Positions 28,094 to 36,451 of a DNA stretch of 64,000 bases are shown piece by piece. The DNA is from Gammaproteobacteria bacterium. GTDB lineage: Bacteria > Pseudomonadota > Gammaproteobacteria > Pseudomonadales > Azotimanducaceae. Position numbers and translations under genes: made by a program. Location: NCBI GenBank assembly GCA_030433075.1, contig JAUILI010000004.1:1-64000 (forward strand), in the 5' to 3' direction. The notes below the pieces were generated by a model. That model had not been told where the DNA came from and ran no database searches. It was given only the letters and a program-made list of their open reading frames with translations. The first letter of the stretch is position 1. Every line of letters starts with the position of its first letter.

Positions 28094-29544
28094 TCGTCGT
28101 AGCCCGGCGGTGCCACGAAGGTGAAGCCCTCTGCTTCAAGCATCTTCGCCATGCCCAGCAGCTTAAGGTCGCCGAACTCCGGACCGATGATCTGCACCCC
28201 GATGGGTAGCCCTTCTCCCACGGCCCCCGTGGGAATGACCGTCGCCGGCAGGTAGCTGTTCACGGCCATGCCGGCCCAAAACAGCTGCTCGAAGTAGGGC
28301 CGGGGCGTGTTGTCCACCATGAGCACGCGCTGGCCCATGGGGCCGTGGTCGTGGGGGAAGGCTGGGGTGGCCATCATGGGCGTGATGAAGGCGTCGTAGG
28401 TTTTGAAGAACTCATGCCAGGCCCAGCGCATGCGCGTCCGCGCCTCGTTGGCCATGCCGTAATCCCGGTAGCTGGCCACCTGAGCCCGGAGCGTTCGCGC
28501 CCGTTCGCTTTGATCGGAAGGATCCAGAGCCTCGGCCTGGGCGCGAAGCGCCTGGTAGGCCTCGTCCGGATTGCGAGAGGCCATCACGGACCACAGCAGG
28601 GTTTGATAGACCTCGTGGCCGTCCTTTAGATTGAAGTCGGGGCGTGCGTCGTAGTCCACCTGCCCCCCGGCAGCTTTGATCGCGCCGAGCACCGCTTCCA
28701 CCCGGCGCTGCGTTTCCTGGGAGACGGGTGCGGCTTCATTATTCACCATGGCCGCTACGCGAAGATCGCCAAGGCTTCGGAAGGCCGGGGGCTGGAGCGC
28801 AAGCTGGTAGCCTGGCGCGTGGATTTCGTCCGGGCCGGCCTGGGCCAGCAGCAGCGCTTCCAGGTCGCCGGCGCTTCGGGCAATGGGCCCAATGACCGTG
28901 AGGTCGGACTGGGCCAGAACCCCCGGCGCCGCATGGCCCCGGGGCGGCAGCAGGCCCCAGGTGGGCTTGTGGCCGAAAACGCCGCAGTAGTGGGCCGGAT
29001 TACGAATGGAGCCGCCGATGTCCGAGCCGTTTTCCACCCCGGCAAGGCCCGCGGCCATGGAGGCGGCGGAGCCTCCGGAGGAGCCCCCGGCATTCCGGCC
29101 CAGATCCCAGGGATTATTGGTGGTGCCGTAGATGTCGTTGTAGGACTGGAAGTCGGCGAGGTTCAGCGGCACGTTGGTTTTGCCAAAGAGCGTGACCCCC
29201 GCCGCCTTTAGGCGCGTGACGGCCAGGGCATCGGTGGTGGCGACGTTGTCCTTAAGCGCCACGTTGCCCCGGGTGGTGTGCATGCCGGCCACGTCGAAGC
29301 TTTCCTTAATGGTCATGGGAACGCCATGGAAGGGACCCCAAAAGGTGCCCCGCACCCGTGCCCGGTCCGCCTCCCGGGCGCGCTCCCGGGCGGACTCTTC
29401 GATCATCTGGATCACCGCGTTCAGGTCCGGATTGAACCGGCTGACCCGACCGAGGTAGTACTCCAGCAGCTCCTCTGCCCCGATGTCTCCCCGGCGAACC
29501 ATCTCCCCTAGGGCAAGGCCGCTCTTAAAGGCTAGCGTTCCCAT
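28090..29544 (-). CDS. Amidase-signature family hydrolase
   Basis: The 484-residue protein has the Ser-cisSer-Lys catalytic set of the amidase-signature family. The Lys is in FHGVPMTIKESFDV, the glycine/serine-rich loop is GGSSGGSAASMAAG and the catalytic Ser region is NGSDIGGSIRNPA. These enzymes cleave linear or aromatic amides. The absence of gatC/gatB neighbours and the sequence style argue against GatA. No signal peptide is visible. It is divergent from the M13 peptidase gene. Confidence 0.92.
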   Translation of the reverse strand: MGTLAFKSGLALGEMVRRGDIGAEELLEYYLGRVSRFNPDLNAVIQMIEESARERAREADRARVRGTFWGPFHGVPMTIKESFDVAGMHTTRGNVALKDNVATTDALAVTRLKAAGVTLFGKTNVPLNLADFQSYNDIYGTTNNPWDLGRNAGGSSGGSAASMAAGLAGVENGSDIGGSIRNPAHYCGVFGHKPTWGLLPPRGHAAPGVLAQSDLTVIGPIARSAGDLEALLLAQAGPDEIHAPGYQLALQPPAFRSLGDLRVAAMVNNEAAPVSQETQRRVEAVLGAIKAAGGQVDYDARPDFNLKDGHEVYQTLLWSVMASRNPDEAYQALRAQAEALDPSDQSERARTLRAQVASYRDYGMANEARTRMRWAWHEFFKTYDAFITPMMATPAFPHDHGPMGQRVLMVDNTPRPYFEQLFWAGMAVNSYLPATVIPTGAVGEGLPIGVQIIGPEFGDLKLLGMAKMLEAEGFTFVAPPGYDD

Positions 29545-29711
29545 GGCTGTGCTCCCTCTCTCCCGAAAGTCTTGAAGCTAGCCTGCGCGCTCCGCGGTGA
29601 CAACCGCTGGCCCCCGGTAGGGCGCGAGGTCGTTGACAGGGAGAGAGGGTTTCGGTCCCATGCCCCTCATGTCGCCGGGGCGTCCACCGGCGCCCAGCTT
29701 GAGAGAACCCC

Positions 29712-31748
29712 ATGCGTAAAATCCTCGCGTTTTGTGTCCTGACCGCTGCCCTTGGAGGTTGCGGGAAAGCGCCCGCGCCGGCGGCCCCTGCGCCGCCCCT
29801 GGGCGCCGGCATCGATAAGGACAATATGGATACGACCGTTCGCCCCGGCGATGACTTCTTTAGCTACGTCAACGGCCGCTGGCTGGCGGAGACGGAGATT
29901 CCCGCCGATAAAAGCAGTCACGGGGGCTTTGGCATCCTGCGGGATCAGGCCCAGGAGCACGTGCGGGAGATCATCGAGGAGGCCGCCGCGGGCGGCCATC
30001 CCGAGGGCAGCGATGAACAGAAGATCGGCGATCTTTTCGCCTCCTACATGGATCTTGAAGGGCGAGAGCAGCGGGGCGTAGCGCCCCTGGCGCCAGAGTT
30101 TGCGCGCATTGACGCGCTGGAAACCCATGCGGACCTTGGCCCCTACTTCGCCGAGGCGAATCGCCGGGGCTACGAAGTGCCCGTGAGCGTGGGACAGGTG
30201 GCGGACTTCAAGGACCCCACCCGCTACATGATCTACGGCTGGCAGGCCGGTCTCGGCCTACCTGAGCGGGAGTATTACCTGAAGGACGATGCGCGAAGCC
30301 AGGAGCTGCGGGCCGCCTATGAGGCGCACATCGCCAAGATGTTTGCGCTTGCCGGGCTGCCTGACGGCGCCGCGGCGGCAGCGACGATCCTGGCCCTGGA
30401 AACGCGCCTCGCCGAAGCGCATATCACGAAGGAAGCCGCCCGGGATTGGCCCACGAACTACAACAAGGTGCCCGTGGAGTCCCTGGCCGGAGTGATGCCC
30501 AACTTCAACTGGGACGGCTACCTTGCTGCGGGCGGGCTGGAAGATCTTGAAGCGCTCGTGCTCATGATGACGAGCTACTTCGAAGCCCTCGACGATCTCA
30601 TCGTGGTCACGCCCCTGGACGACTGGAAAACCTACCTGCGCTGGGTGGTGCTCAATACCCGCGCCGACGTGCTCACTCCGGCGCTTGATGCGCAGAACTT
30701 CGCGTTCTACGGCAAAACGCTGCGCGGCACGGAAGCGCAGCGGCCTCTCTGGCGCCGCGCCGTGGGCACGGTGGATCGCACCCTTGGGGAAGTGGTGGGG
30801 AAGGCCTACGTGAAGAAGCACTTCCCGCCGGAGGCGAAGGCGCGCATGGAGGCGCTGGTGGGGAATCTGCTGAAGGCCTATGAGGTCTCTATCAAGAACC
30901 TCGATTGGATGTCCGAGACCACGAAGACGGAAGCGCTCAAGAAGCTATCGAAGTTCACCACGAAGATTGGCTATCCGGACCAGTGGCGAGACTACTCCGC
31001 GCTGCGCATCGCCGCCGATGACCTCTTTGGGAATATCGAGCGGGCAGCCATGGCGGAGTATGCGCGGCAGCTGGCCCGCCAGGGGGGACCGGTGGATCGC
31101 TCTGAGTGGGGTATGAATCCGCAAACGGTGAACGCCTACTACATGCCGCCCCTTAATGAGATCGTCTTCCCTGCGGCGATTCTTCAGCCGCCCTTCTTCG
31201 ATATGAACGCCGATGATGCGGTGAACTATGGCGCCATCGGTGCGGTCATTGGACACGAGATTGGCCATGGCTTTGATGACAAAGGGTCGACCTTCGACGG
31301 CGATGGGGTGATGCGTAACTGGTGGACCGCCGAGGACCGGGCCGAGTTCGAGAGTCGCACGGGGCAACTGGTGGCTCAGTACAACAGCTATCAGCCGTTT
31401 GATGACCTGTCCGTCAACGGGGAGTTCACCCTGGGGGAGAACATCGGTGATTTAGGCGGCATCACCATTGGTCTTCTGGCCTACCAATTGTCCCTTGAGG
31501 GCGCGACGCCCCCGGTGATCGATGGCTTCACCGGGCTTCAGCGGGTGTTTTTGGGCTACGGGCAGATCTGGCGGAACAAGTATCGCCCCGAGGCGCTGCG
31601 GGAGCGGATCATGACCGATCCCCATTCTCCCTCGAAATATCGGGCCAACGGCGCCGTGCGAAACGTGCCCGAGTTTTACGAAGCCTTCGCCGTGACGCCG
31701 GAGGATGCCCTTTATCTGCCGCCGGAAGCCCGGGTGAAAATCTGGTAG
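29712..31748 (+). CDS. M13-family zinc metallopeptidase lipoprotein (PepO/neprilysin type)
   Basis: The 678-residue protein starts with a lipoprotein signal (MRKILAFCVLTAALGGC) followed by a proline/alanine linker. The M13 N-terminal domain follows (GDDFFSYVNGRWLAETEIPAD) and then the gluzincin catalytic domain. Zinc ligands are in VIGHEIGHGFDDKG (HExxH) and in ENIGDLGGITIG (third Glu). An upstream NAYYMPPLNEIVFPAAILQPPFF substrate-binding segment is also present. It should be a membrane-anchored oligopeptidase facing the periplasm. A strong terminator follows directly. Confidence 0.94.
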   Translation: MRKILAFCVLTAALGGCGKAPAPAAPAPPLGAGIDKDNMDTTVRPGDDFFSYVNGRWLAETEIPADKSSHGGFGILRDQAQEHVREIIEEAAAGGHPEGSDEQKIGDLFASYMDLEGREQRGVAPLAPEFARIDALETHADLGPYFAEANRRGYEVPVSVGQVADFKDPTRYMIYGWQAGLGLPEREYYLKDDARSQELRAAYEAHIAKMFALAGLPDGAAAAATILALETRLAEAHITKEAARDWPTNYNKVPVESLAGVMPNFNWDGYLAAGGLEDLEALVLMMTSYFEALDDLIVVTPLDDWKTYLRWVVLNTRADVLTPALDAQNFAFYGKTLRGTEAQRPLWRRAVGTVDRTLGEVVGKAYVKKHFPPEAKARMEALVGNLLKAYEVSIKNLDWMSETTKTEALKKLSKFTTKIGYPDQWRDYSALRIAADDLFGNIERAAMAEYARQLARQGGPVDRSEWGMNPQTVNAYYMPPLNEIVFPAAILQPPFFDMNADDAVNYGAIGAVIGHEIGHGFDDKGSTFDGDGVMRNWWTAEDRAEFESRTGQLVAQYNSYQPFDDLSVNGEFTLGENIGDLGGITIGLLAYQLSLEGATPPVIDGFTGLQRVFLGYGQIWRNKYRPEALRERIMTDPHSPSKYRANGAVRNVPEFYEAFAVTPEDALYLPPEARVKIW

Positions 31749-31784
31749 ACACAAAAAAGCCCGCGAAAGCGGGCTTTTTTGTGT
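31749..31784. terminator. Bidirectional intrinsic terminator
   Basis: A perfect 16-bp stem with a GAAA loop runs from the base after the M13 peptidase stop. The arms start with A-runs and end with T-runs, so it works on both strands and serves the convergent acyl-CoA dehydrogenase operon as well. Its 28-bp core is the exact reverse complement of the terminator at 45596-45623. Confidence 0.95.
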
Positions 31785-31801
31785 GGGGGTGGGAAAGGGC
31801 G

Positions 31802-33022
31802 CTAGCCCTTCCCGCCCTGAGGCACTTCCGTGAAGGGAATGGATTTGTCCACGCGGATATCGCCGGGGAGGCCCAGCACCCGCTCGGCAATGATGTTGCG
31901 GAGGATCTCATCCGTGCCCCCGGCGATGCGGAGCCCCGGAGCGCTCAGCCAAGCGCCGTAGAAGCTGTCGTCCTGGCCATCCTGATCCACGAGGATGCCG
32001 CCCATGTCCATGAGGTCCATCCCGTAGCTGCCAATGCCCTGGAGCTTGTTGGCGGAGACGATCTTGGTAATGGAGTTCTCCGGCCCCGGGGTTTCCCCCC
32101 GGGACATGGCCGACTGCACCCGAAGCTTCGTGAAGTGGAGCCCGGACTGTTCGCAGTGCCAGGTGGCGATGCGATCCCGCACGGCCTTGTTTTCCAAAGC
32201 GGGACGGTCGTCCACTTCCAGCGTTTGCGCCAGGGCGAGCATCTCCTTGGCGTCCGGGCCGCTAGCAGACCCCACGGCGAGGCGCTCGTTCATGAGCGTC
32301 ACGATGGAGACCTTCCAGCCCTCGCCCACGGCCCCCAGGCGGTGGTCGTCCTTGATGCGGACGTCCGTGAAATACACCTCGTTGAAGCCGGACTTCCCCG
32401 AGGCCTGCTTGATGGGCCGGATCTCCACCCCCGGCGCCTTCATGTTCACGATGAACATGGTGAGGCCCTGGTGCTTGGGCACGGAGGGGTCGGTTCGGGT
32501 CAGGAGGATGCCGTAATCACAGTACTGGGCACCGGAGGTCCAGATCTTCTGGCCGTTGATGACCCACTCGTCCCCGTCCTGCACGGCGCGGGTACGCAGG
32601 TTGGCGACGTCCGAGCCGCCGGCCGGTTCGGAGAAGAGCTGGCACCAGATTTCCTCTCCGGAGGCCATCTTGGGAAGGTAGGCGGCGCGCTGTTCTTCCC
32701 CGGCAAAGCCCATGACCACCGGGCCACACATGCCCAGGCCAATGGCAAAGGGCTGGGTGGGCACGTTGTAGCGCGCCTCTTCCTGGTTCCAAATGATCAT
32801 TTCCATGGGCGTGGCGCCCCGGCCGCCGAAGGCCTTGGGCCAGTTCAGGCAGGCCCAGCCGTTCTCCTGCTTCAGCTTTTGCCAGGCCTTGGCCCGGGCA
32901 AGGAAATCGCTTTCCGATTCCTCGGCGCCGGGCCGGCCAGCGAGGGTCGGCGCGTGCTGCTCAAGAAAGCTCCGCGCTTCCTGGCGAAAGCGGGCTTCTT
33001 CCGTGGTATCTGCAAAGTCCAT
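31802..33022 (-). CDS. Acyl-CoA dehydrogenase, larger partner of an adjacent pair
   Basis: The 406-residue flavoprotein has the FAD/substrate motifs of the family: WCQLFSEPAGGSDVANLRTRA, WVINGQKIWTSGAQYCDYGILLTRTD and RIAGGTDEILRNIIAERVLGLP. In classical enzymes the catalytic Glu occupies YEG; here that position reads AGG, so the base may lie elsewhere, as in isovaleryl-CoA-type or steroid-type members. With the gene at 33046 it resembles the two-subunit alpha2beta2 acyl-CoA dehydrogenases used for bulky acyl chains. It lies 23 bp downstream of that partner. Confidence 0.88.
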   Translation of the reverse strand: MDFADTTEEARFRQEARSFLEQHAPTLAGRPGAEESESDFLARAKAWQKLKQENGWACLNWPKAFGGRGATPMEMIIWNQEEARYNVPTQPFAIGLGMCGPVVMGFAGEEQRAAYLPKMASGEEIWCQLFSEPAGGSDVANLRTRAVQDGDEWVINGQKIWTSGAQYCDYGILLTRTDPSVPKHQGLTMFIVNMKAPGVEIRPIKQASGKSGFNEVYFTDVRIKDDHRLGAVGEGWKVSIVTLMNERLAVGSASGPDAKEMLALAQTLEVDDRPALENKAVRDRIATWHCEQSGLHFTKLRVQSAMSRGETPGPENSITKIVSANKLQGIGSYGMDLMDMGGILVDQDGQDDSFYGAWLSAPGLRIAGGTDEILRNIIAERVLGLPGDIRVDKSIPFTEVPQGGKG

Positions 33023-33045
33023 AGCGGTTCTCCCGTACTGGCCCG

Positions 33046-34158
33046 TTAGCTGTTGGAATGTTCAAGCTGGGTGACCAAGCGATCCTTCCACCGCGGCAGC
33101 GCGCCGAGGTTCAGGGACAGCAGCTTGGAACGCCGGTAGTAGAGGTGGCAGTCAAACTCCCAGGTAAAGCCCATGCCGCCGTGGGTCTGGATGTTTTCCT
33201 TGGAACACTCGTGGAAGGCTTCCGTCGCCGACACTCGCGCCGTCGCCGCTGCAACGCTGAGCTCCGGGGCATCGGTGGAGAGGGCCCAGGCGCCGTAGTA
33301 GCAGTTGGAGCGCGCCAGCGTATGGGCGATATACATGTCCGCGAGCTTGTGCTTGATGGCTTGGAAGGAGGCGATGGGACGCCCGAAGGCGAAGCGGCCC
33401 ATGGCGTAATCCCGAGCCATGTAGAGCGCCGCCTCTGCGCCCCCGACCTGTTCCCAGGCAAAGAGCACGGCGGCCCGATCGAAGAGCTTCTCCATTTGCT
33501 CAAAACCTGCCCCGGGGGTGCCCAGGAGGTCCGCCGGTGCGCCGTCGAAGACGATTTCAGCGTGGCTACGGGTCGGATCGAGGGTCGATACGGCGCTGCG
33601 GCTGACCCCGGCGCCGGTCAGATCCACGAGGTAAAAGCTGCTCGCGCTGTCCGAATCCTTGGCAAGGACGATGGCGAAGTCGGCCACGTCACCGTCGGGC
33701 ACGGGGAGCTTGGTGCCCGAGAGCGCGCCGCCCGCGGCTTGGGTGGCGAGGTTGCGCTGCGTGGGGGCCTTCGTGCCTTCGGCCACCGCGACCGTGCCGA
33801 TGATTTCCCCGGCGGCGAGCTTGGGCAGATAGGCCTGCTTTTGTGCCTCGCTACCGAAGGCCAGGAGGGCTTCCGTGGCCAGGTAAACGCTGGAGGAGAA
33901 GGGCGTCGGCGCCAGCACCCGGCCCAGCTCCTCGGCGATCACGCACAGCTCGAGGTGGCCCAGGCCGATGCCGCCGTAGGCCTCAGGAATGGTGGTGGCC
34001 GTCCAGCCTAGGTCGACGATGCCTTTCCAAAGGGCCTCGTCGAAGGGCGCGTCCCCCTCAAGGATGGTGCGCACGGCTTTGCTATCGCAGCGATCCCGGA
34101 GGAAGCTCCGGGCCTGTTCCCGCAATAGATCCTGCTCTTCAGAAAACTCGAAATTCAT
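33046..34158 (-). CDS. Acyl-CoA dehydrogenase-family protein, smaller partner
   Basis: The 370-residue protein has the N-terminal helical domain (FEFSEEQDLLREQARSFLRDRC), GGIGLGHLELCVIAEELGRV and AMGRFAFGRPIASFQAIKHKLADM. The C-terminus is THGGMGFTWEFDCHLYYRRSK. The middle beta-domain is short and variable, and the C-terminal EGT/GTxEI segment is missing. That is typical of the non-classical subunit in heteromeric acyl-CoA dehydrogenases. It is the first gene of the pair, so together they probably oxidise one CoA ester. Confidence 0.88.
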   Translation of the reverse strand: MNFEFSEEQDLLREQARSFLRDRCDSKAVRTILEGDAPFDEALWKGIVDLGWTATTIPEAYGGIGLGHLELCVIAEELGRVLAPTPFSSSVYLATEALLAFGSEAQKQAYLPKLAAGEIIGTVAVAEGTKAPTQRNLATQAAGGALSGTKLPVPDGDVADFAIVLAKDSDSASSFYLVDLTGAGVSRSAVSTLDPTRSHAEIVFDGAPADLLGTPGAGFEQMEKLFDRAAVLFAWEQVGGAEAALYMARDYAMGRFAFGRPIASFQAIKHKLADMYIAHTLARSNCYYGAWALSTDAPELSVAAATARVSATEAFHECSKENIQTHGGMGFTWEFDCHLYYRRSKLLSLNLGALPRWKDRLVTQLEHSNS

Positions 34159-34227
34159 CCCCCACCTCCCAGGTTGTGATCTGGCCTTAATTCAAAATGA
34201 TTAGCTCTCGGGTGTAAATAAACGGTC

Positions 34228-34554
34228 CTAGGGTTCTCCGCGCCGTGCCTCGCGGCGCTGAAGCATCGCTCGGCGGAAGCGGCGCCCCAGCTGTGCCCCC
34301 AGCCCTAGGGCAGCCCCCAGCGCCACCGCGGGGTAGAGCAGCCCGGGAATCCAGGGGCCCGCGAGGTCGATGCGGGCAGCGCTCAGCCCCAGGGTTAGGG
34401 TCAGGAGCAGCACGGCGTTGGGAACCATGAGCCCAAGGCCTAGGAGAGCCCCGGCTGCGGCGATGAGACCGGGCAGGTCCGGCGCGCCGAGGGGATCCAC
34501 GGTCAGGACGCCGAGAAACAGCAGGGCGGCGCCGAGGCTGCGGCGAAGCAGCAT
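34228..34554 (-). CDS. Small hypothetical membrane protein
   Basis: I do not recognise this 108-residue protein. It has three or four hydrophobic segments (SLGAALLFLGVLTVDPLGA, LIAAAGALLGLGLMVPNAVLLLTLTLGL, GLLYPAVALGAALGLGAQLG) and a strongly basic tail, RRFRRAMLQRREARR. The ATG overlaps the stop of the preceding membrane-protein gene by one base (TAATG), so the two are translated together. Confidence 0.68.
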   Translation of the reverse strand: MLLRRSLGAALLFLGVLTVDPLGAPDLPGLIAAAGALLGLGLMVPNAVLLLTLTLGLSAARIDLAGPWIPGLLYPAVALGAALGLGAQLGRRFRRAMLQRREARRGEP

Positions 34555-34811
34555 TATCCGGCTTCCCGCCGCGCCCTAAGGGCACGGACGATCCCTAGAA
34601 CGCTCAGGGTGAACCAGGCGATTTCGATCATCATCGACGACAGATTGAAGTTGTAGAGCAGGGATACGGTGATGAGCACGGCGCCGAGGGCATTCAGCGC
34701 GCTATAGCGGAGGGCTTCGGCCCCCAGCCGTCCCGTTTGCAACAGAAAGTAGGCGCTGAGCACGGCCAGCACCCCTAGGTTTCCTACGAAGTCCGGCCAG
34801 CCGTAGTCCAT
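34554..34811 (-). CDS. Small membrane protein, CBU_0592-like
   Basis: This 85-residue protein has three predicted membrane helices: DFVGNLGVLAVLSAYFLLQTG, YSALNALGAVLITVSLLYNF and SMMIEIAWFTLSVLGIVRAL. The pattern NLGVxxVLxAYFLLQ followed by NxLGAxLI.SL..FN..S..IE..W is that of the CBU_0592 family of uncharacterised inner-membrane proteins. It starts 3 bases after the SDR stop and overlaps the next gene. Confidence 0.75.
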   Translation of the reverse strand: MDYGWPDFVGNLGVLAVLSAYFLLQTGRLGAEALRYSALNALGAVLITVSLLYNFNLSSMMIEIAWFTLSVLGIVRALRARREAG

Positions 34812-34814
34812 GGC

Positions 34815-35600
34815 TCAGGAGACGATGGGCACGGCGCCACCGTCGATGCGCAGTAGCTGGCCGTGGAGGAAGGCGGCGCGGTCGCTGGCCAGGAAGGTGA
34901 CGAGGTCCGCAACCTCCTCCCGCTCCGCGAGCCGCCCCAGAAGGTTCGGGTACCAGTGGCGCGTGGCGTGGGCTTCTACGCTTGGCCAGTCCGTTGCCAA
35001 GCCCGCTTTGGCGGCCCTTGCCGTCAGCATCTCCACCACTTCGTCCGTCCGGATAATCCCCGGCGCCACGAGATTGACCCGAATGCCCGTGCCCGCAAGG
35101 CTTTGTGCCATGGAGACGGTGAGGGTCGCGAGGGCGCCCTTCGCGGCGTAGTAGTGGGGGTTTTCGGCGGCAGGCTTGGTGGACCCGATGGTCCCCAGGT
35201 GGATGATGCGACCGGCCCGGGAGGCCTCTAGCTTGGGCAGCAGCGCGCTGCTCAGGCGCGCCGCGGAGAGCACGTTCACCTCGTACATTTCTAGCCAGGC
35301 CGCTTCCTTAAAGGGCGAGAGGGCCCCGCGGGACGCGCGGCCGTAGTTGTTCACCAAAATATCCAAGGGGCTGTCGCCCAGCGTGGCAAGCAGTTCGGCT
35401 ACGGCGGCGTCCGAGTCCAGGGCGTTCACCAAGGGCTGGGCCCCGGGGATGCCCTCGCAGGCGGCCTCCGTGGCGGCGGCTTCGAAGCCGTGCAGCCAGA
35501 CCTTCACCCCTTCCTGGGCGAGCGCCGCGGCTATGGCGCGCCCCGTCCCCCGATGGGCCCCGGTGACCAGGGCCGTGCGGCCCGCAAGATTCAGTTCCAT
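34815..35600 (-). CDS. Short-chain dehydrogenase/reductase
   Basis: This 261-residue Rossmann enzyme has ALVTGAHRGTGRAIA (glycine-rich cofactor loop), ILVNNYGRA, and the catalytic Tyr-Lys in PHYYAAKGALATL. The Ser region is IIHLGTIGS. VAPGIIRTD and the C-terminal FLASDRAAFLHGQLLRIDGGA follow the classical SDR layout. The substrate is unknown. It heads a three-gene run with the two small membrane proteins and is divergent from the TSUP permease. Confidence 0.9.
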   Translation of the reverse strand: MELNLAGRTALVTGAHRGTGRAIAAALAQEGVKVWLHGFEAAATEAACEGIPGAQPLVNALDSDAAVAELLATLGDSPLDILVNNYGRASRGALSPFKEAAWLEMYEVNVLSAARLSSALLPKLEASRAGRIIHLGTIGSTKPAAENPHYYAAKGALATLTVSMAQSLAGTGIRVNLVAPGIIRTDEVVEMLTARAAKAGLATDWPSVEAHATRHWYPNLLGRLAEREEVADLVTFLASDRAAFLHGQLLRIDGGAVPIVS

Positions 35601-35667
35601 GATGCGCTCCCCTTTGCGACGGTGATGCTCGCACAGCCGCCGGGGCGGAAAAAGGTCAGCGCCGGCG

Positions 35668-35673
35668 TATACT
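35668..35673 (+). promoter_or_regulatory. Candidate -10 element (TATACT) for the TSUP permease gene
   Basis: GTATACTCCGCGCC lies 26 nt before the GTG start and matches the recurrent GTA(T/C)NCT signature seen before other genes here. The -35 region is not recognisable. Confidence 0.4.
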
Positions 35674-35698
35674 CCGCGCCGCCTGCCCCGGGGGTTTC

Positions 35699-36451
35699 GT
35701 GTACGCAGAATGGGTCGTCTTCTTTTTTGCCTTGCTGGGCGCCTATGTGCAGGGCGTCACGGGCTTCGCCATGGGCATGATTATGCTCACGGGCGTGACA
35801 GCGTTGGCGCCCGTCCCCCTTTCCGTGACCACTGCGGTGGTGAGCCTCGCCTCCCTGGCCAACATTGTGCTGTCCCTGCGGGGCCATTTGCGCAGCATCG
35901 ATGCGCGGGGTTTTCTCATCTTGCTGCTGGGGCAGGTGCCTTTCCTGGCGCTGGGGCTTGCGCTCCTGACCTACCTCGACGCGCAGATGCAGGCCCTCTC
36001 GGAGTTGCTCCTGGGCGTGTTCATCGTTGCTGGCTGTGGCGCCATGATGCTCCGCCCCGTGCCCCGGGAGACCCGCTCTCCAGGCTGGGGCTTCGCCCTG
36101 GCCGGGGCCGGCGGCGGCCTGCTGGCCGGCCTCTTTGCGGCGGCGGGGCCCGTGCTGGGGTGGTTTCTTTATCGTCAGCCCTGGCCCCACGGGACCATTC
36201 GCGCGACGCTGCTAGCGTGCTTTGCGGTCTCGACCGTGGTGCGCACCACCCTCGTGGGGTCCGCTGGGGGGCTGACCCTAGACGTGTTTCGCTTCGCCGC
36301 CATTAGCCTCCTGGCCGTACTGCTGGCGGCGCTGCTGCTCTGGCGCTGGCCTCCGGCCCTGGAGGAACAGCAGCTTCGCCGCGGGGCCTTCACCCTGCTC
36401 ACCCTCAGCGGGCTGGCCATTGTGATCCGGGCGGCGCCGGCGGTGTTCTAG
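35699..36451 (+). CDS. TSUP (TauE/SafE) family sulfite/sulfonate-type membrane permease
   Basis: This 250-residue integral membrane protein has about eight hydrophobic helices arranged as a duplicated half. The first contains VVFFFALLGAYVQGVTGFAMGM, the TSUP signature around VxGxxGFGxG, and a repeat-like GGLLAGLFAAAGPVLGWFLY appears in the second half. The family exports or imports sulfite, sulfonates or organic acids. The substrate is unresolved. The start is a GTG at 35699. The stop shares CTAG with the convergent MBL gene. Confidence 0.86.
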   Translation: MYAEWVVFFFALLGAYVQGVTGFAMGMIMLTGVTALAPVPLSVTTAVVSLASLANIVLSLRGHLRSIDARGFLILLLGQVPFLALGLALLTYLDAQMQALSELLLGVFIVAGCGAMMLRPVPRETRSPGWGFALAGAGGGLLAGLFAAAGPVLGWFLYRQPWPHGTIRATLLACFAVSTVVRTTLVGSAGGLTLDVFRFAAISLLAVLLAALLLWRWPPALEEQQLRRGAFTLLTLSGLAIVIRAAPAVF

